From NCBI GenBank assembly GCA_905221605.1, contig CAJNDS010001402.1, positions 226,501 to 290,500 of the forward strand: DNA of 64,000 nucleotides. The letters are read 5' to 3'. The notes under the pieces are model-generated. The model was not told the origin of the DNA. It saw only the letters and a list, made by a program, of their open reading frames with translations, and made no database searches. Positions 33,500 to 45,200 of the stretch are shown one piece after another; positions within the stretch are counted from its first letter, which is position 1; the number at the start of each line of letters is the position of its first letter. The position numbers and the translations under genes were made by a program. Source of the stretch: Symbiodinium natans (Eukaryota > Sar > Dinophyceae > Suessiales > Symbiodiniaceae).

Positions 33500-35185
33500 C
33501 CTGGTCTCCAAAGTGGGTTGGCCTGCCCCACCCTTCGCCTTGTCTCCGCATTCATGATAGGCAACGAGCTTCCACGTTCACGTCCCTTGGACTCCTCCTG
33601 TGAGCTTCACTACCACTCTTCCGAGCACCGTGTTCGGTCACAACCAATCCAGTTCCAGACAAACCACCTTCCCGGCTTCCACAGTGCCTTACAAGCTTGT
33701 GAACCAAATGTTTCCAAGCCTTGACAATCCGGATCCGCCTCCTCACAGGGGAGACTGAAATTCCGTCCATTTTTCGGCTATTCTGCACAGACGGCTCCGC
33801 GGCTGCCTGTGTGCTTGGGGTCTTTTTTAAAAACCGAACTTTTTCGAAACAGTTGGTTTTGAGACAACTGACCTACAACCTTAAAAATACCTTGCCTGAA
33901 GGATTCTTCCCCGGTTGCCGCGCTCGAAATAGGCCGACGCACTCAGGCTGGAGGCACCGTAATGAGATGCAATGGGTTCTCGAAGTCTCCCACGACTGGG
34001 AACAGAACCAGGCCTTAAGTTCTGTCCATGATTGCATGTAGCTTCTTCATTGATGGTAAAGTATTGACTGGACGAGGGGCAAGCTCAACTTGGTTCGGCT
34101 CTTCTAAGTCTGTTCCTCCTTCTCCAGTTTTATCGCTCTCTCTTGCCTCCATCCAGTTGCCGAGGTTGGCGCCTTCCATCCAAGACTGTCACTTTCTTGG
34201 CTAGATCAACAGCCTCTGTCGTAATCCTTTCCTCTTGTTTCAAAACATGCACCAGCTCCATGCTGAGGAACCTTTATCCAGTCCTTCTTCCTCAATGAAA
34301 GCTCAGGAGGATCCTCGTTCCATCTTCGTTGACTACCTCTTGCAGGTTATAAACTCAAGTCTTTTGGGCTAGGCGGGGAAGGATCTACCTTCAGGGTCTT
34401 CTCTGGTTCCTCAACAGGCGCCATAGTGGACAGGCACTGTGCCTAGGAGGACCAAAGTACCTGGAAGATGCCGGGCAAACTGCCATGAAGCGCCGAGAAC
34501 AGGCAAAGGTTGGCATGTGCAGGCCCAGTGGGGGCCTTTGATGCTACAGTGACCCTCCACGGCACCAAAAATCTGTTTTAATTCGTGCAAGAGGAGGCTG
34601 GTGAGCAGTGGAATGCTGGCATGATGGAGGTTTATCCACCTCTTGATTTTGCTACTCAGGGTGGGGGAGTCCTGATCAAACCAGCGGAAGAAGGAGGCCA
34701 ACCGGGTGGGGCTGGGGAACCCATAGTGCTCTCGGGTGCCCCAGTTCGCCACATCCAAACTTGACAGGCGATGGTATTTGGGCATTCCCAAATACGCCCA
34801 GTTGTGCTCCCCTCCCGGGAGTGGAGGTAACCCAGGAGTTGGGTTAATTCGAACTTTCGAACTTGTTGTTTGGAGTTATGTTCAACCCAACTCCAACCTG
34901 GGAGTTGATTTTGACCTTGATCTCTCAACCTGGGTTGAGGTTCCCCACATTTATTGCGCGCCATTTCCTTCACATTCGAGCCTTGGGCAGGGGCTTCCAA
35001 ATTAGAGCTGCCCCTTCTTGATGTTCGAGTTCGAGCCATGTGAGTTGCCTAGGCGTCCAGACAGTCGAAGAGCGCTTACTGCTCGTTTTGATTCTCTTCC
35101 AGTGCAAGCAGCTTCTGAGCTTCGGCAAACCAAGCTCAATGCAATGTCCTGAAGTTTCCTGTTCGTAAAACCGAGAAGAAGTCAA
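33500..35185. other. Gene-free stretch right of the gag-like relic
   Basis: No supported coding region or LTR pair seen. Contains a short hairpin-prone stretch around 34,830-34,940 with repeated CAACCTGGG/GGAGTTG words. Confidence 0.45.
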
Positions 35186-35189
35186 GAAG

Positions 35190-35705
35190 TAGACAAACTC
35201 TAAATTCCACCCCCCTCGTTTCTTAGTTTTTTGTTTCCTGTATTTTTCTTCGAAAAGCTGAGAATGAGTAGAGAAGTTATTCGGAATCAGAGGAGTACAA
35301 AATTCATCTAAATTCCACCCCCCTCGTTTCTTGATTCTCTTTGTGCTCATGATTCGAGAATCAGAGAAGTAGAGTAGAGAGTCAGTATCCCGTCGTTCAT
35401 CGTTTTTTGTTTCTTGTGTTCATTCTTCGAAAATCAGAGGAGTAGAGAATCATCTAAATTCCACCCCCCCTCGTTTCTTGTCTTGTTGTTTTTTGTGCAA
35501 CATCGTCGTTTTTGTTTTTTGTTTCTTATACTTATGTTCGAAAAGCAGAGAGTAAGCGGAGAATTTTTTCGACATCATAGTAGATAATTCATCTAAATTC
35601 CACCCCCCTCGTTTCTTGTTCTTGTTTCTTGTGCTCATTTTTTCGAAATCATTGGAGCAGTAGAGAACTGGTCTAAATTCCATCCCCCTCGTTTCTGGTT
35701 TTTTT
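35190..35705. repeat. Roughly 90-bp repeat family, block 2 (inverted to block 1)
   Basis: Five copies of TCTAAATTCCACCCCCCTCG followed by TTTCTTG and an A-poor GTTTTTTGTTTC part: the reverse complement of the unit at 25,060-25,995, about 10 kb away. Confidence 0.9.
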
Positions 35706-35854
35706 TGTTTGTTGCGGGCACCCTGTCATGGTGGGGGGGGGTTGGGGCAGGCCGCCCCCCCCAAAAAAAAATTTGCCTGTTGTTGCCAGCCCACCCCTCT
35801 CCCCGAATAGCATGAAAAAGCTGAAGAAAGGAGTGACGGTAAGGGAAGGCAAAG

Positions 35855-36315
35855 GAGTTGGTGTTAGGGTTAGGGTTACCCTAACCCCAGGTAGGGGGTA
35901 ACTCAGGCCAAGGGAAGGGAGAGGAGTTAAGGTTAGGGTTAGGGTTAACCCCAACCCTAACCCCAGGTAGGGGGTAACCCAGTAAGGAAAGGGAAAGGAG
36001 TTGAGGTTAGGCTTAAGATTAACCCCAACCCTAACCCCAGGTAGGGGGTTGGGGTTAACCCAACCCTAACCCCCACCCTGACCCAGCTTACGGTTAGGGT
36101 TAACCCAACCCTAACGCGAGTTGGGGTTCAGGCTATCCTAACCTGCTACCTGGAGTTGGGCTTTCTGTTAACCTGAACCCTAACTCAGGTTGGGGTGCGG
36201 GTCGAATTCGAACCCTAAGCCCACGTTAGGGTCCGGGTGAACCCTTTGGGGTTGGCCCCCCGTCCGACCCGAGCTTGTAACCTGAGTTGAACCCTAACCC
36301 TCAACCCCAGCCCGC
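35855..36315. repeat. TTAGGG/AACCCT-rich palindromic array
   Basis: Alternating GGTTAGGGTT and AACCCTAACCCCAG blocks joined by GGGTTAACCC palindromes and a GGTAGGGGGTAAC spacer, in at least four cycles. The unit is TTAGGG-like, unlike the TTTAGGG type of the gene introns. Confidence 0.85.
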
Positions 36316-36329
36316 GGGGTATGCTCAAT

Positions 36330-36925
36330 TGGGCAAAAAGGCCCTCCCCCGGCGAAGTCATGGTGTCAAGTTGGGCACCCCTCCAAGGCCTTAAGAAAGC
36401 CCCTCCGATGAAATCATGGTCCGCGGGAAAATCTTAACAGTGTGATTCTTGGAGGCCCCGAGGTTGGGTCGATGATTTTAATGGGAGGGTCCTTCTTGGA
36501 CCCGACTTGACACTGTGATTTCGCCGGAGGGGCCTTTTGGCGCCCATCTTGGCAGTATGAATTTCACCGGAGGGGCCTTCCTTGGGCCTTCTTGGGCCCA
36601 CTTGACACCGTGATTTCGCCGGAGGGGCCTTCTTGGGCACATTGTCGCAATGATTTCGCCGGAAGAGCTTTCTTGAGCCCAACTGCCCCTGTTTGGGCCC
36701 AACTTGACACCATGATTTCGCCGGAGGGGCCTTCTGGGACCCAGCTTGACACGGGCCAACTGGACGCCATGATTTCGCCGGAGGCCTCCTTCATGATTTT
36801 GCCGGGGGGGCCTTCTTGGGCTCAACTTGACACCGTGATTTCGCCGGAGGGGCCTTCTTGGGCCCAACTTGACACCATGATTTCACTGGAGGGGGCCCAA
36901 CAACTCACTTGACACCATGATCTCG
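36330..36925. repeat. 42-bp tandem repeat (ATGATTTCGCCGGAGGGGCC unit)
   Basis: About a dozen imperfect copies of a 42-bp unit that continues TTCTTGGGCCCAACTTGACA-CC. As 42 is a multiple of three, the frame stays open on both strands (minus: PRRPLRRNHGVKLG repeated). Probably satellite, not protein. Confidence 0.85.
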
Positions 36926-36927
36926 TC

Positions 36928-37035
36928 GGAGGGAGAGGAGAGGGAGAGGACAGCGAGAGCGGAGGGAGAGGGGAGAGAGGGAGAAGAGAGCGGGAGAGGA
37001 GAGAGGGAGAAGAGAGAGGGAGAGCAGAGAGGGAG
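36928..37035. repeat. GGGAGAGG/AGAGGGAG purine-rich tract
   Basis: About 105 bp of purine-only GGGAGAG units directly after the 42-bp repeat. Confidence 0.9.
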
Positions 37036-37039
37036 GAGC

Positions 37040-37140
37040 GCGGCCTTCGTGTTGATGGGGAAGCGGGGACAAGGCTGAGTGCCAAACTTTGTGGCGATCA
37101 CTGTGGCTCGGCTGTTCCTACCAGGCTCTGAGAGCGCAGT
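37040..37140 (+). repeat. Dispersed repeat, copy 1 (second copy at 41,665)
   Basis: GCGGCCTTCGTGTTGATGGG followed by GAAG is identical to 41,675-41,709; weaker similarity continues (GATCACTGT, CGGCTCG, ACCAGGCT). Confidence 0.75.
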
Positions 37141-37748
37141 TAAGTCCCAGAACCCACAGTATTCGCGCAATGTGTTGAGGGTTGCTACTGCATTGGCGCC
37201 TATTAAATTGTCGCATTTTCTTTCTTGTCACATTTTCAAACTCCAAAGTCGTCGCTGCCTTCGAACTCGACACTTTCAAAGGCTCGAATTCCAAGCTTTC
37301 AAAGTCCGTTTAACTCCCAACTTTCGCTCGCCACGAGGATGTTCAATCCTTCAAAGACCCGAGTTCGAGAAATCCCACTTGTGACACCTTTCAACATGAA
37401 ACAACTTGTGAAATAGCCGTGATGGACACGCGCTGTACCGTTTCTGAGTGATGTCGGATCTGGGATTTGCCCTTGTTTAGAAAATGCCTTTGGACATGCT
37501 GGCGAGTTTGGCTTACGGCAATTTTTGTGAACTTCTGTGCCCCTGGGCCATGGCTGAGAATGGTGCTCTCAGCACGTCGTGAAGCGATGATGAAGATAGG
37601 CTGCACCCAAGCTTGAAGATGTCGGGGTCTTCGCAGCATGGCACGGTGCTCAGTTCTAGGGCAATGGAGCACGCTCCAGGCTGCCGAGATCTCTCCTTTT
37701 TCGTGCGTTGAGAGCTTGAAAGAAGTTCCGAGTCCCTTTTTCTAGCCC

Positions 37749-38066
37749 ATGTCTTGTAGGACCGCGACCTGCAATTGCAAAAGCCCGTCGCTTCGGCCAG
37801 GTTACAAGGCTTTCCCCAGCCTCGTGCTGGCTTGGCAAATGCTGCCGTTGAAGCCGCCGCCGACTGTGAAGAGCCAGGAGAAGCCTCTTTGTGGAGACCG
37901 CTGCCGACCCTGCGTCTTCGTTGGCACCAAGACAGGCTGTCATCGGCATCCTTGTGCCTTCTGTCACAGTGATGTTCATGTCCAGCAACGCCGTGAGAGC
38001 AATTGGCGGCGGTCCAAGAAGCACATCGCCGAGCTGCAGCTGAAAAAGTCTGGCACCTTAAGCTGA
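37749..38066 (+). CDS. CCCH-like zinc-finger exon (dinoflagellate type)
   Basis: The 3' half of this frame reads CGDRCRPCVFVGTKTGCHRH, then PCAFCHSDVHVQQRRES and RRSKKHIAELQLKKSGTLS, ending in TGA. The pattern C-x2-C, GC-x4-C-x2-CH followed by a basic helix is the CCCH-like finger seen in very many dinoflagellate proteins, presumably RNA-binding. The first 50 codons have less coding character, so the true exon may begin downstream of the ATG at an AG acceptor. It is the first plus-strand gene after the strand switch. The overlapping 195-codon minus frame is a shadow. Confidence 0.6.
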   Translation: MSCRTATCNCKSPSLRPGYKAFPSLVLAWQMLPLKPPPTVKSQEKPLCGDRCRPCVFVGTKTGCHRHPCAFCHSDVHVQQRRESNWRRSKKHIAELQLKKSGTLS

Positions 38067-38603
38067 AAGACTGTTGGCTTGCTTTGCTGAGTCTGCGCAA
38101 AACTTCGTGCTCAGATTCTGAGATGTCTCACACTCCCCACACGGATTTCCTTGCAACTTTGCGTCGTTTGCAAGTTGCACAGGCTAATCAGCGAAGACTG
38201 AGGACTGGCGGATGTCTGAAAACAGTTTGCCGAGCTCAGTACATGTGCTACATGCCATCGTGCTTAAGTCAGTCCTGCTTGCGATTCTGAGACATGAAGC
38301 CGCGAAAGCCCTTGACTCACGTGAAACACGTGCCCTGATTTCTTGGAAGTGTTGGTGGCGAGGACGAGATCGGACAGTCACTTGCAAGCCGAAAAACCCA
38401 TGGGCTGGTGAAACCACTGAGAGACCATGGTCCAGGTCCCCGCCAAATCTGACTGGTTCCCCGCGATCGTTGCGTGCTGTCTCGTACTCGTACATGCCCC
38501 CCTGCCCAAAGCCAGATCCGACGTCCGGGAGTTCTCGATTTCGCGCCCCGCGCGTTGCAGCAGTTTTTGCTCATCACTTCCGCTGGCCCCCTTGCTCGTC
38601 ACA

Positions 38604-41259
38604 ATGCTGTTTGCTGTGCGGCTCCTGTCGACCTTGGTGGCGCAGCCGGAAGTCAATAGTAATCAACTTCAAGAAGTGAAGGGGTTGGGAGCCTCCTAGA
38701 GACAGGACTGGGAAACAAGGCAACGAGGTTTGAGTAGTAGTTCTATGTTCGCACCTGTGTGTGTGTGGAGTGATTTCAGAAGCGACCCCGCCCAAAACCC
38801 GTCAGAGCCCCTGATCGTCCAGGTGGTCACTGTCTATGGATGCACCCTTCCGGAGGTGCAAAGTGTCGAGCAGCTTTTTCCTTGCGGTGAATTTGAGAAA
38901 TCCCCAGACCCAATGCCGGCGAAGTGTAAGGTTGAGGTCCTGGGTTCGGAAGAAACTGGGGAGTTTGTTTATGCACCTGCGCAAGGACGCCAGATCTACG
39001 GACATCGTCACTTCAAAGACCTACAAGTACGACGGGAGCTACTGCACCAGCACGGCCACGGGAAACTCGCAGTCGAACGTGTGTGGCACCAGATTCGCCG
39101 ACCGTGCTCACATCGTGGTCGACGGAGGTGATGACACGATAGAGGTGGAAACGAAGTTCTTGTCCATGAAGCTTGCCAATTGGTCATCATCAGGCTCCAC
39201 AGGTTGTTTCTCCACAGGTGGCTACACGCAGATTACTGGCAGTGACGGCGACGCACTGAAGTTCCCCAGCCTCAGCGTGACAATCTGTCGGATCCATGCC
39301 ATGTCTAGTGTCACGCTTGTCTGCACCTACAATGGGATTGCAAGAAGGGCATGTGTGGATGTGCACAGCATCAGCGACAAGAGGTTCAGAAGTGTCCTGT
39401 GCCTGCTTAGGAACACTTTTTTCGCCTGCAACGGTATACGTTTCTACATCAAGTTCGATGATTCAGAGGCGAGATCCCGAACCCTGATTCTACCTAGCCG
39501 CCCTAGTCATCCTGGTTGCCATGTTCAGCAAGAATCGTAGGGTGGCCAGTGCAGTGGATGATCAGCTCATGACGCGAAAGCCGGACAGGCCTCCACAACG
39601 GCTGCGCCATCTACCGACTGTGCCACCGGATGTTATTCTTCCTGGCGTGGTGACGGCGAATGCGACAGCTCCTGCAACAATGCTGCGCGCCTGGGCTTGA
39701 TCACGTCCGTTGACGCAGCTCTGTTTGTACTGACATTGGGATGTTCTCTCTTCCTAACACTACTGTAGTGGCCACGAGGTGCAACTACGACGATGGTGAT
39801 TGCAACCAGGACTGGTGTGGTGAATCTGGCAGATGGAGCTATCTTTGTAATTGGGATGATGCCCTTGTTCAGGCAGTGCTCCTTCCCAGCAGTTGTGCAA
39901 GCTGATGACTGTCAATGGAGTTGTCAAAGCGTCGGAGATAGTGCAACTCTGCCAAACTGCTGATTAAAAGCCTCGTTGTAGTTGACAGAGGAGTCGAGCT
40001 GAAAATCTCAGGCTTCTCGACCTGTTGCGTAGCAGTGAAAGGAGTGCGCAGACGGTTGCCATTCTCACTGGCGCGGTGACAGCGAATGTGACAGTGTTTG
40101 CAACAATGCACAGACTCTCAGCTTGCAGCCTGCTAGCCTTTCATTGCCATCAGTTTTTCTTTGGCGGCTATGATGGGTAGGCCCCAGAAATATGAGCCCC
40201 AGAGAAGAAGCTGTTTAAGCACCAGGTCCAGTTGTCATGTCTCGTACGATTCCGCTTTCTTGAAAAGCCTTGTGAGGTGCAACTATGATGATGGAGATTG
40301 CTCCGAGGTCCCGGTGAGGCTTTCGAGAGAGCTGATCTCCTTCCTTGTTTTCGCCCCAGGCTGCGGCCAGCAGTTGCGACAGCAGCTGCAAGTGCACCAC
40401 TTGCAGCCAGTCCATGGCTTGCAAATCACAGGACTGGAGACTCGAGATTGAAATAGAAACGTGTCGGGGAAGGCTTGGTTGACAAAACGACTGCTCGGCC
40501 CGGCTCAGCGTGGCTGCTGCGGTCAGGCCCCCATGCCCCCCCCCCGCCAGACCGAAACTGCAGCGAACCAGTGCCGGGAAGCAGAGCATGGGTCGGAAAC
40601 CAAGACTCCAAATCTTGAATGCAACAAGGACTGAAAAGGTTTGCCACGTCTCTTGCCGGCGACGACACCGCGCGGAAGAAGAGAAGAACAATCTCTAGCT
40701 TGTGGGTACCGGTCGTTCAGAAGTGTTATGCAGTGTTGCGGGTGCCGGCTGGGAAGTTGCTTCGTGTGCTAGGCGGCACCAACCCATCCTTGGAAACAAA
40801 CTGCAGTCTTTGCTTTTTGGATGTCCCACGCCCCCGACAGCTTTGAGCGGCCAGCTTCCTTTGTCATGTCGCTGTCAGACCTGTTCTGAGATGCTTTTCA
40901 TGACCATGCCGAGTGATCTTTCTGCTTGTAGGAGTGCACCAGCGATGAAGAGTTCACGTACACGGGCTGCAGCTCGTTGAACATCAATGGGGTTGGAACG
41001 GCTACTGTCAGCGGCTTGTGCACCCAGAAGGACCGCTTTGGAGCATGGGCTTTCGCACCCGGATCGCATGTACAGCTCCATGCTTTCGTAGGAAGTGGCG
41101 ACGACGACGACCGCGACTACGCCAAGCACAGCAACGCCACCGTCGGGGTGCGAGGATGGCCCATGCGATGGATCAGCTGGGGTAGCTAGCAAAGCCGTCG
41201 GACGCTTCTTGTTCGGTGCGGCAACCTTTGTCACTCTGTGGGCTGTCCTGTTTGGCTAG
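38604..41259 (+). CDS. Secreted or membrane-anchored protein with two LNR-like repeats
   Basis: Two copies of a Lin-12/Notch-repeat-like unit are each split by an intron at the same codon. Copy 1: exon 39589-39686 (STDCATGCYSSWRGDGECDS then SCNNAA) joins exon 39779 (CNYDDGDCNQ) across a 92-nt GC-AG intron. Copy 2: exon 40042-40112 (ECADGCHSHWRGDSECDSVC) joins exon 40277-40307 (CNYDDGDCSE) across a 164-nt GA-AG intron, then a 52-nt GT-AG intron leads to exon 40360-40431 (SSCDSSCKCTTCSQ). Other exons: 38,960-39,180 (TYKYDGSYCTSTATGNSQS) and from 40932 (ECTSDEEFTYTGC). The last exon ends at 41259 with a Thr/Pro linker and the hydrophobic tail FLFGAATFVTLWAVLFG, likely a membrane or GPI-type anchor. 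A signal-like MLFAVRLLSTLVAQP at 38604 may be the start. The full exon chain is not resolved. Confidence 0.6.
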
Positions 41260-42132
41260 GGCACCCAAGCATCCTTTTTGCGATTTTGTTGCCTGCAGCT
41301 GAAACAGAAGTGCTATGTGTCGTATGCCTCCTGTTATCTAGAAGCATGCTCGGTTTCAGCTGTGTGCAAGATCTGTCTGGGCGTGCGGCCATTCGCAAGA
41401 TATACGCTGAAGTGCTGCCGATGCCAGACAGCCGTCAGGTCGCCGACTCTTGCTGCGAGTTACTCTGCCTAAGAAGTGTGAACCCCCCCGATGTTTTAGG
41501 CAATTTATGCCCGCACGAGACCCTGCAGCTTGTCCGATCGATCTGATGAGTTTTGTGTGAAGCTGCTTGGATTCATCGAGAGGAGGATTTCTTGGTGACC
41601 TTGTTTTCTTTTCACTTCTCAGCTTGTTTCAAGCGACGATATCTGCGAACACCTTGCTATTGCTGTGCTTGGAGAAATCGGAGTGCGGCCTTCGTGTTGA
41701 TGGGGAAGTTGGGAGGACTTGGGTGATCACTGTATGCGGCTCGCCAACCAGGCTTTGTGCAGGCCCTAATTGAGAGAGATCATGGCTCAATGATGTTTGG
41801 TGCTCAGTCAACAAAGGTTCAGTAGTCTTATTTTGTGTTTAGACACGGCGTTTTGCACCACCTTGGCCAGAAATGGCTTTGGGGACATTGGGCATCCGAG
41901 TGGTATATGCTGAATGCTTCATCTGTGCACGTTGCCAGTTCTTAGAACGACATCGACTGGTTCTGCTTGTTCATCTGGCTGCAGCCGCTGTCGGTTTCAA
42001 GCGATCGCATATCTTTTCAGTGAAAGTTACCCCGCGTCGACCCTGTTTTGTCGATTTTCGGAGCAGGGTCGACGCCGGACCAGCATGGTCTCGTTTGCGC
42101 AGCCTTTGTTTTGGCAGCCCTGGCCTTACACA
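41260..42132 (+). other. Candidate exon and dispersed repeat copy
   Basis: A frame ending at 41546 reads DLSGRAAIRKIYAEVLPMPD and SRQVADSCCELLCL, natural-looking but unrecognised. At 41,665-41,765 lies copy 2 of the dispersed repeat also found at 37,040. Nothing else supported. Confidence 0.35.
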
Positions 42133-42273
42133 TGGGGATGTTCCCCCCTTATTCTAACAGTCCTCAATAGGGATTATAGTACCCCTATTATAGTACCCCT
42201 ACTATAGTCCCAATTTTTGTACCACTACTTTAGTCCCCATTAAGGACTGCTAGTATAAGGGGGAACATCCCAA
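42133..42273. mobile_element. Palindromic MITE-like element, copy 1 (141 bp)
   Basis: Begins TGGGGATGTTCCCCCCTTAT and ends ATAAGGGGGAACATCCCAA, with inverted repeats of about 35 bp and an inner part of repeated TATAGTACCCCTA. Flanked by CTTACACA (42125-42132) and CTTACAGA (42274-42281), an 8-bp duplication with one mismatch. The longest of three copies because the inner unit is repeated. Confidence 0.8.
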
Positions 42274-42281
42274 CTTACAGA

Positions 42282-45200
42282 TTGTGTCGGGATTTGCTGC
42301 AGCTGTGTCTGTTTGATTGGTCTGTATCTAGGAATCTAGGGCACGGCTGTCGGGGTTTGCTGCGTTTGCGGTGGTGGCCTACTCCAGGATAAAGTACGTG
42401 GTGAATGGTCTTAGCAAGAAGTCCCGGCCTCAGATTGTCATTGGTTCGGCTAGCAATTGCCAGCATCCAGCTTGTGTAGTTTTCTTGAGGGCTTGAAAAG
42501 TTGGCAATGTGAGGTCCTGTGAGTCTCAGAGGTCGAGGTGAGGAGTTTGTCCACACAGCTGCAGGACCCAGAAGCAAGGCTTGAACGAGCTGCACAACTT
42601 GATTGCAGCTTATGGCTATGATGCGCAGGCTCGCTGTGAGTATCAGTGAGTCTAAGCACTACAACAACTTGCTCATAAGTGACGCACACTGTTGCATGTT
42701 CAAGGTGTGCTTTTTGGAAACCAACGTGAGGGCTGAACGGTATGGTGTCATGTTTCCAACTGCGCATTCTCTGAGTATTCAGAGCTCTCTTTCGAGTCCG
42801 ACAAAAGACGGAAAGAGCCCTGTGAGGTTTTCTTTCTGCGCGTTCTGATTGAGGAGTGTGCAGCAAACAACTGGCAACCTACAGGCCTGGCGCTGGGATG
42901 TTAGGGGATCTTAGGGCCTTTCGGCTTCTGGGTTTCAACTGGGGCAGGGACTGTCGTTTCGCTCACGTAGGGACCTAGAGTTGGCGCGAATGGAGATGCA
43001 AATCGCTGTGGCCTATGGCTTCTTCATTGTGACTCAGTCAACATCAGAAAAGTGCCACCGAATACTTCCATCTCCGGGCGCAAATGGAATAGAAGCAGCT
43101 GGGCTTACACTATAAGCTTCAGAGAGCCCACGCACCTAATCCTTTCCTCTGGCCATTTTGAAACCGCCAGATTTTCAAGGGCTCAAGCTGAGACAGGGAA
43201 ACCGAAGACTTAGTGCTAAAGAAATGGTGAAGGTTTGGTGGACGGACAAGCAGCAGAATCTTGTTCGTGTCGATGAGTCTGTTGGCGGTAAGGGAGCTAA
43301 ACCTTAATACCTCAACCTGGCCCTAAACACGGACTTCCGGTCGAATGATTTCGGGGCGGCGTTTCTGATTCTGATGACGGTTTAGAAGGAGGTTGGGTGA
43401 GGTCAGGCTCGGGCTCTTTGGTGTGCTGAGGCCAGCGCGTAATTCAGATGCAGCTCCTTGCAAGCGAGCTCAAGGAGATGGAGTCGGAGGCCTTGTCATG
43501 AGATCATGCAGTGCGCAAAGGATTGTGTCCGCTACTAACCATTCTGAGAGATGCAGCGTGCGACGAGTTTTGTGTTGCTCCCTCGTGGCAGGAGATGTTC
43601 GGGGTGCTGTCCGAGCCACAGATCACCTACCTTGATGCTTGCCAATGTGTCATTGTCTCCGTGAGAGCATGCAGAAATTCCGGTTTACACTCCAAAGACT
43701 CAAGGTGCACATATGCTCCATGCGGTAACTTCTATTTGTTCAGTTTCAGCCACCTTTAGCAGCACTAAGGCTTTGTCAGGCCATCGAGCAGTGCAGGGAC
43801 AACGTCACGGAGGAGAGTTGCGGGTTCTTTATGTGTTTGTCAGAGTGCTAAGCATGCTCCGAAACCCTGAAGCTCTAAAGCCCTTAAATTTCAAAACGGC
43901 AAGTCAGTCTTGGCTGACACCTTGCATGCAGGGGCTTGTTGGTTGCATCACGCGATGGAGTTGCAATTGGTATCCCCTAAGCCCGGAAACCTGAAATCTC
44001 CAAACCCAAACCCCTAAGCAATACTTAGGCATTCTGTTGACAGGGTTAGAAAAAGGTCTTCAGGGTTTTTTGGCTTGGTTTGTTTGGGGCTTCAAACATT
44101 AGTTAGGGCTCAATGTTCCCGCGCTTCCAGATATTTTGTGAGTTGGCTTTGGGTCTTTGGTTCCGTCCACTGGCCGCATGTCCAGCTGCTACGTTGGGTT
44201 CCGGTGTGATTCTTCTCCCAAAGCTCAAGCAGGCTTCGTTGCAGTTTTGGTCCACTTGCACGTGTTTGCCTCCGCCGCCAACCCTTCAAGCGTCCGAAGG
44301 CTCTTCCCAAACACTCTGATGCTCTTGAATCCCTGAGACACGAATGCCCACAACCTTCCACAAGAACTTCACGCGCACCTCCAAGACGCAAAGTCGCTTC
44401 AGGTTGAGAGAGCCTACTGGGTAGTGAATGGTAGTTACAAGTAGGGTCTGAGTTGAGTAATTTAACCACCCACGAACCTTCAAGAAAACCCCCCAACAAG
44501 CCCTAAACCTCACACCCTGAGTCCTGACTTACTCGGAGTGAGGAGTTCTTGATGCAGCTCTCAAAGGCATCGTTCCGACTGCATGCGTCAGCTGGCTAGG
44601 TGGTTCGTGGCTCTACGTATTATGATTATCATCACCATCGATCTGTTTTGTTTTTTGAGAATCTAGACCGGAACAGTAAGCTCTGAACCTGTGTGATATC
44701 GCATGTTAGGATCGTATGTATTCCTGCTCTTCATTATAGGCGGTTGTAATTTCGCCCGTCTTTGGAGACCCTGAGACAGGCCTAGTTGTCATTTGGCGGT
44801 TCCGGGTGTAAATTCTTCCTTCTGGTTGCGTTTTGACCGGGAGCTGCTCGCCCCCGACCCTGCCTCCCGACCCCGCGCGCCACCCTCGAAATCTTCTTTC
44901 TTCGAGCACGCCTTTTCTGCACGTGGCTTCCCTGAGCCTCGCTCCAGGTCCCCCCAAGGTGCCTGACCCCAGGTTTGGACTTTGAGCCTGCGAACTAATA
45001 ACCGCTCCAGCACGGCAGGCATCCAAGATTTCGCTGAAGCTGGCACCTTACATGTATCAAGTGAGACAAGGAGTGGCAACAGCAAGGCTTGCGTCCTGGA
45101 AATCTGCGCATGTGGTGAAAGTCCTGCCGGTTTGCTAAGACGAGATGCCGAGTAACCTAAACCCTACTGTTGGCTTGCAGCAGCTTCGCCTCAGGCAGGT

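Noticed and set aside
37513-38100. 195-codon minus-strand ORF
   Set aside because: Antisense to the CCCH-like finger exon; composition looks like a shadow.
43140-43190. GGCCATTTTG and GGGCTCAAG near each other, recalling the spliced leader
   Set aside because: The halves are separated by unrelated sequence and no gene follows.
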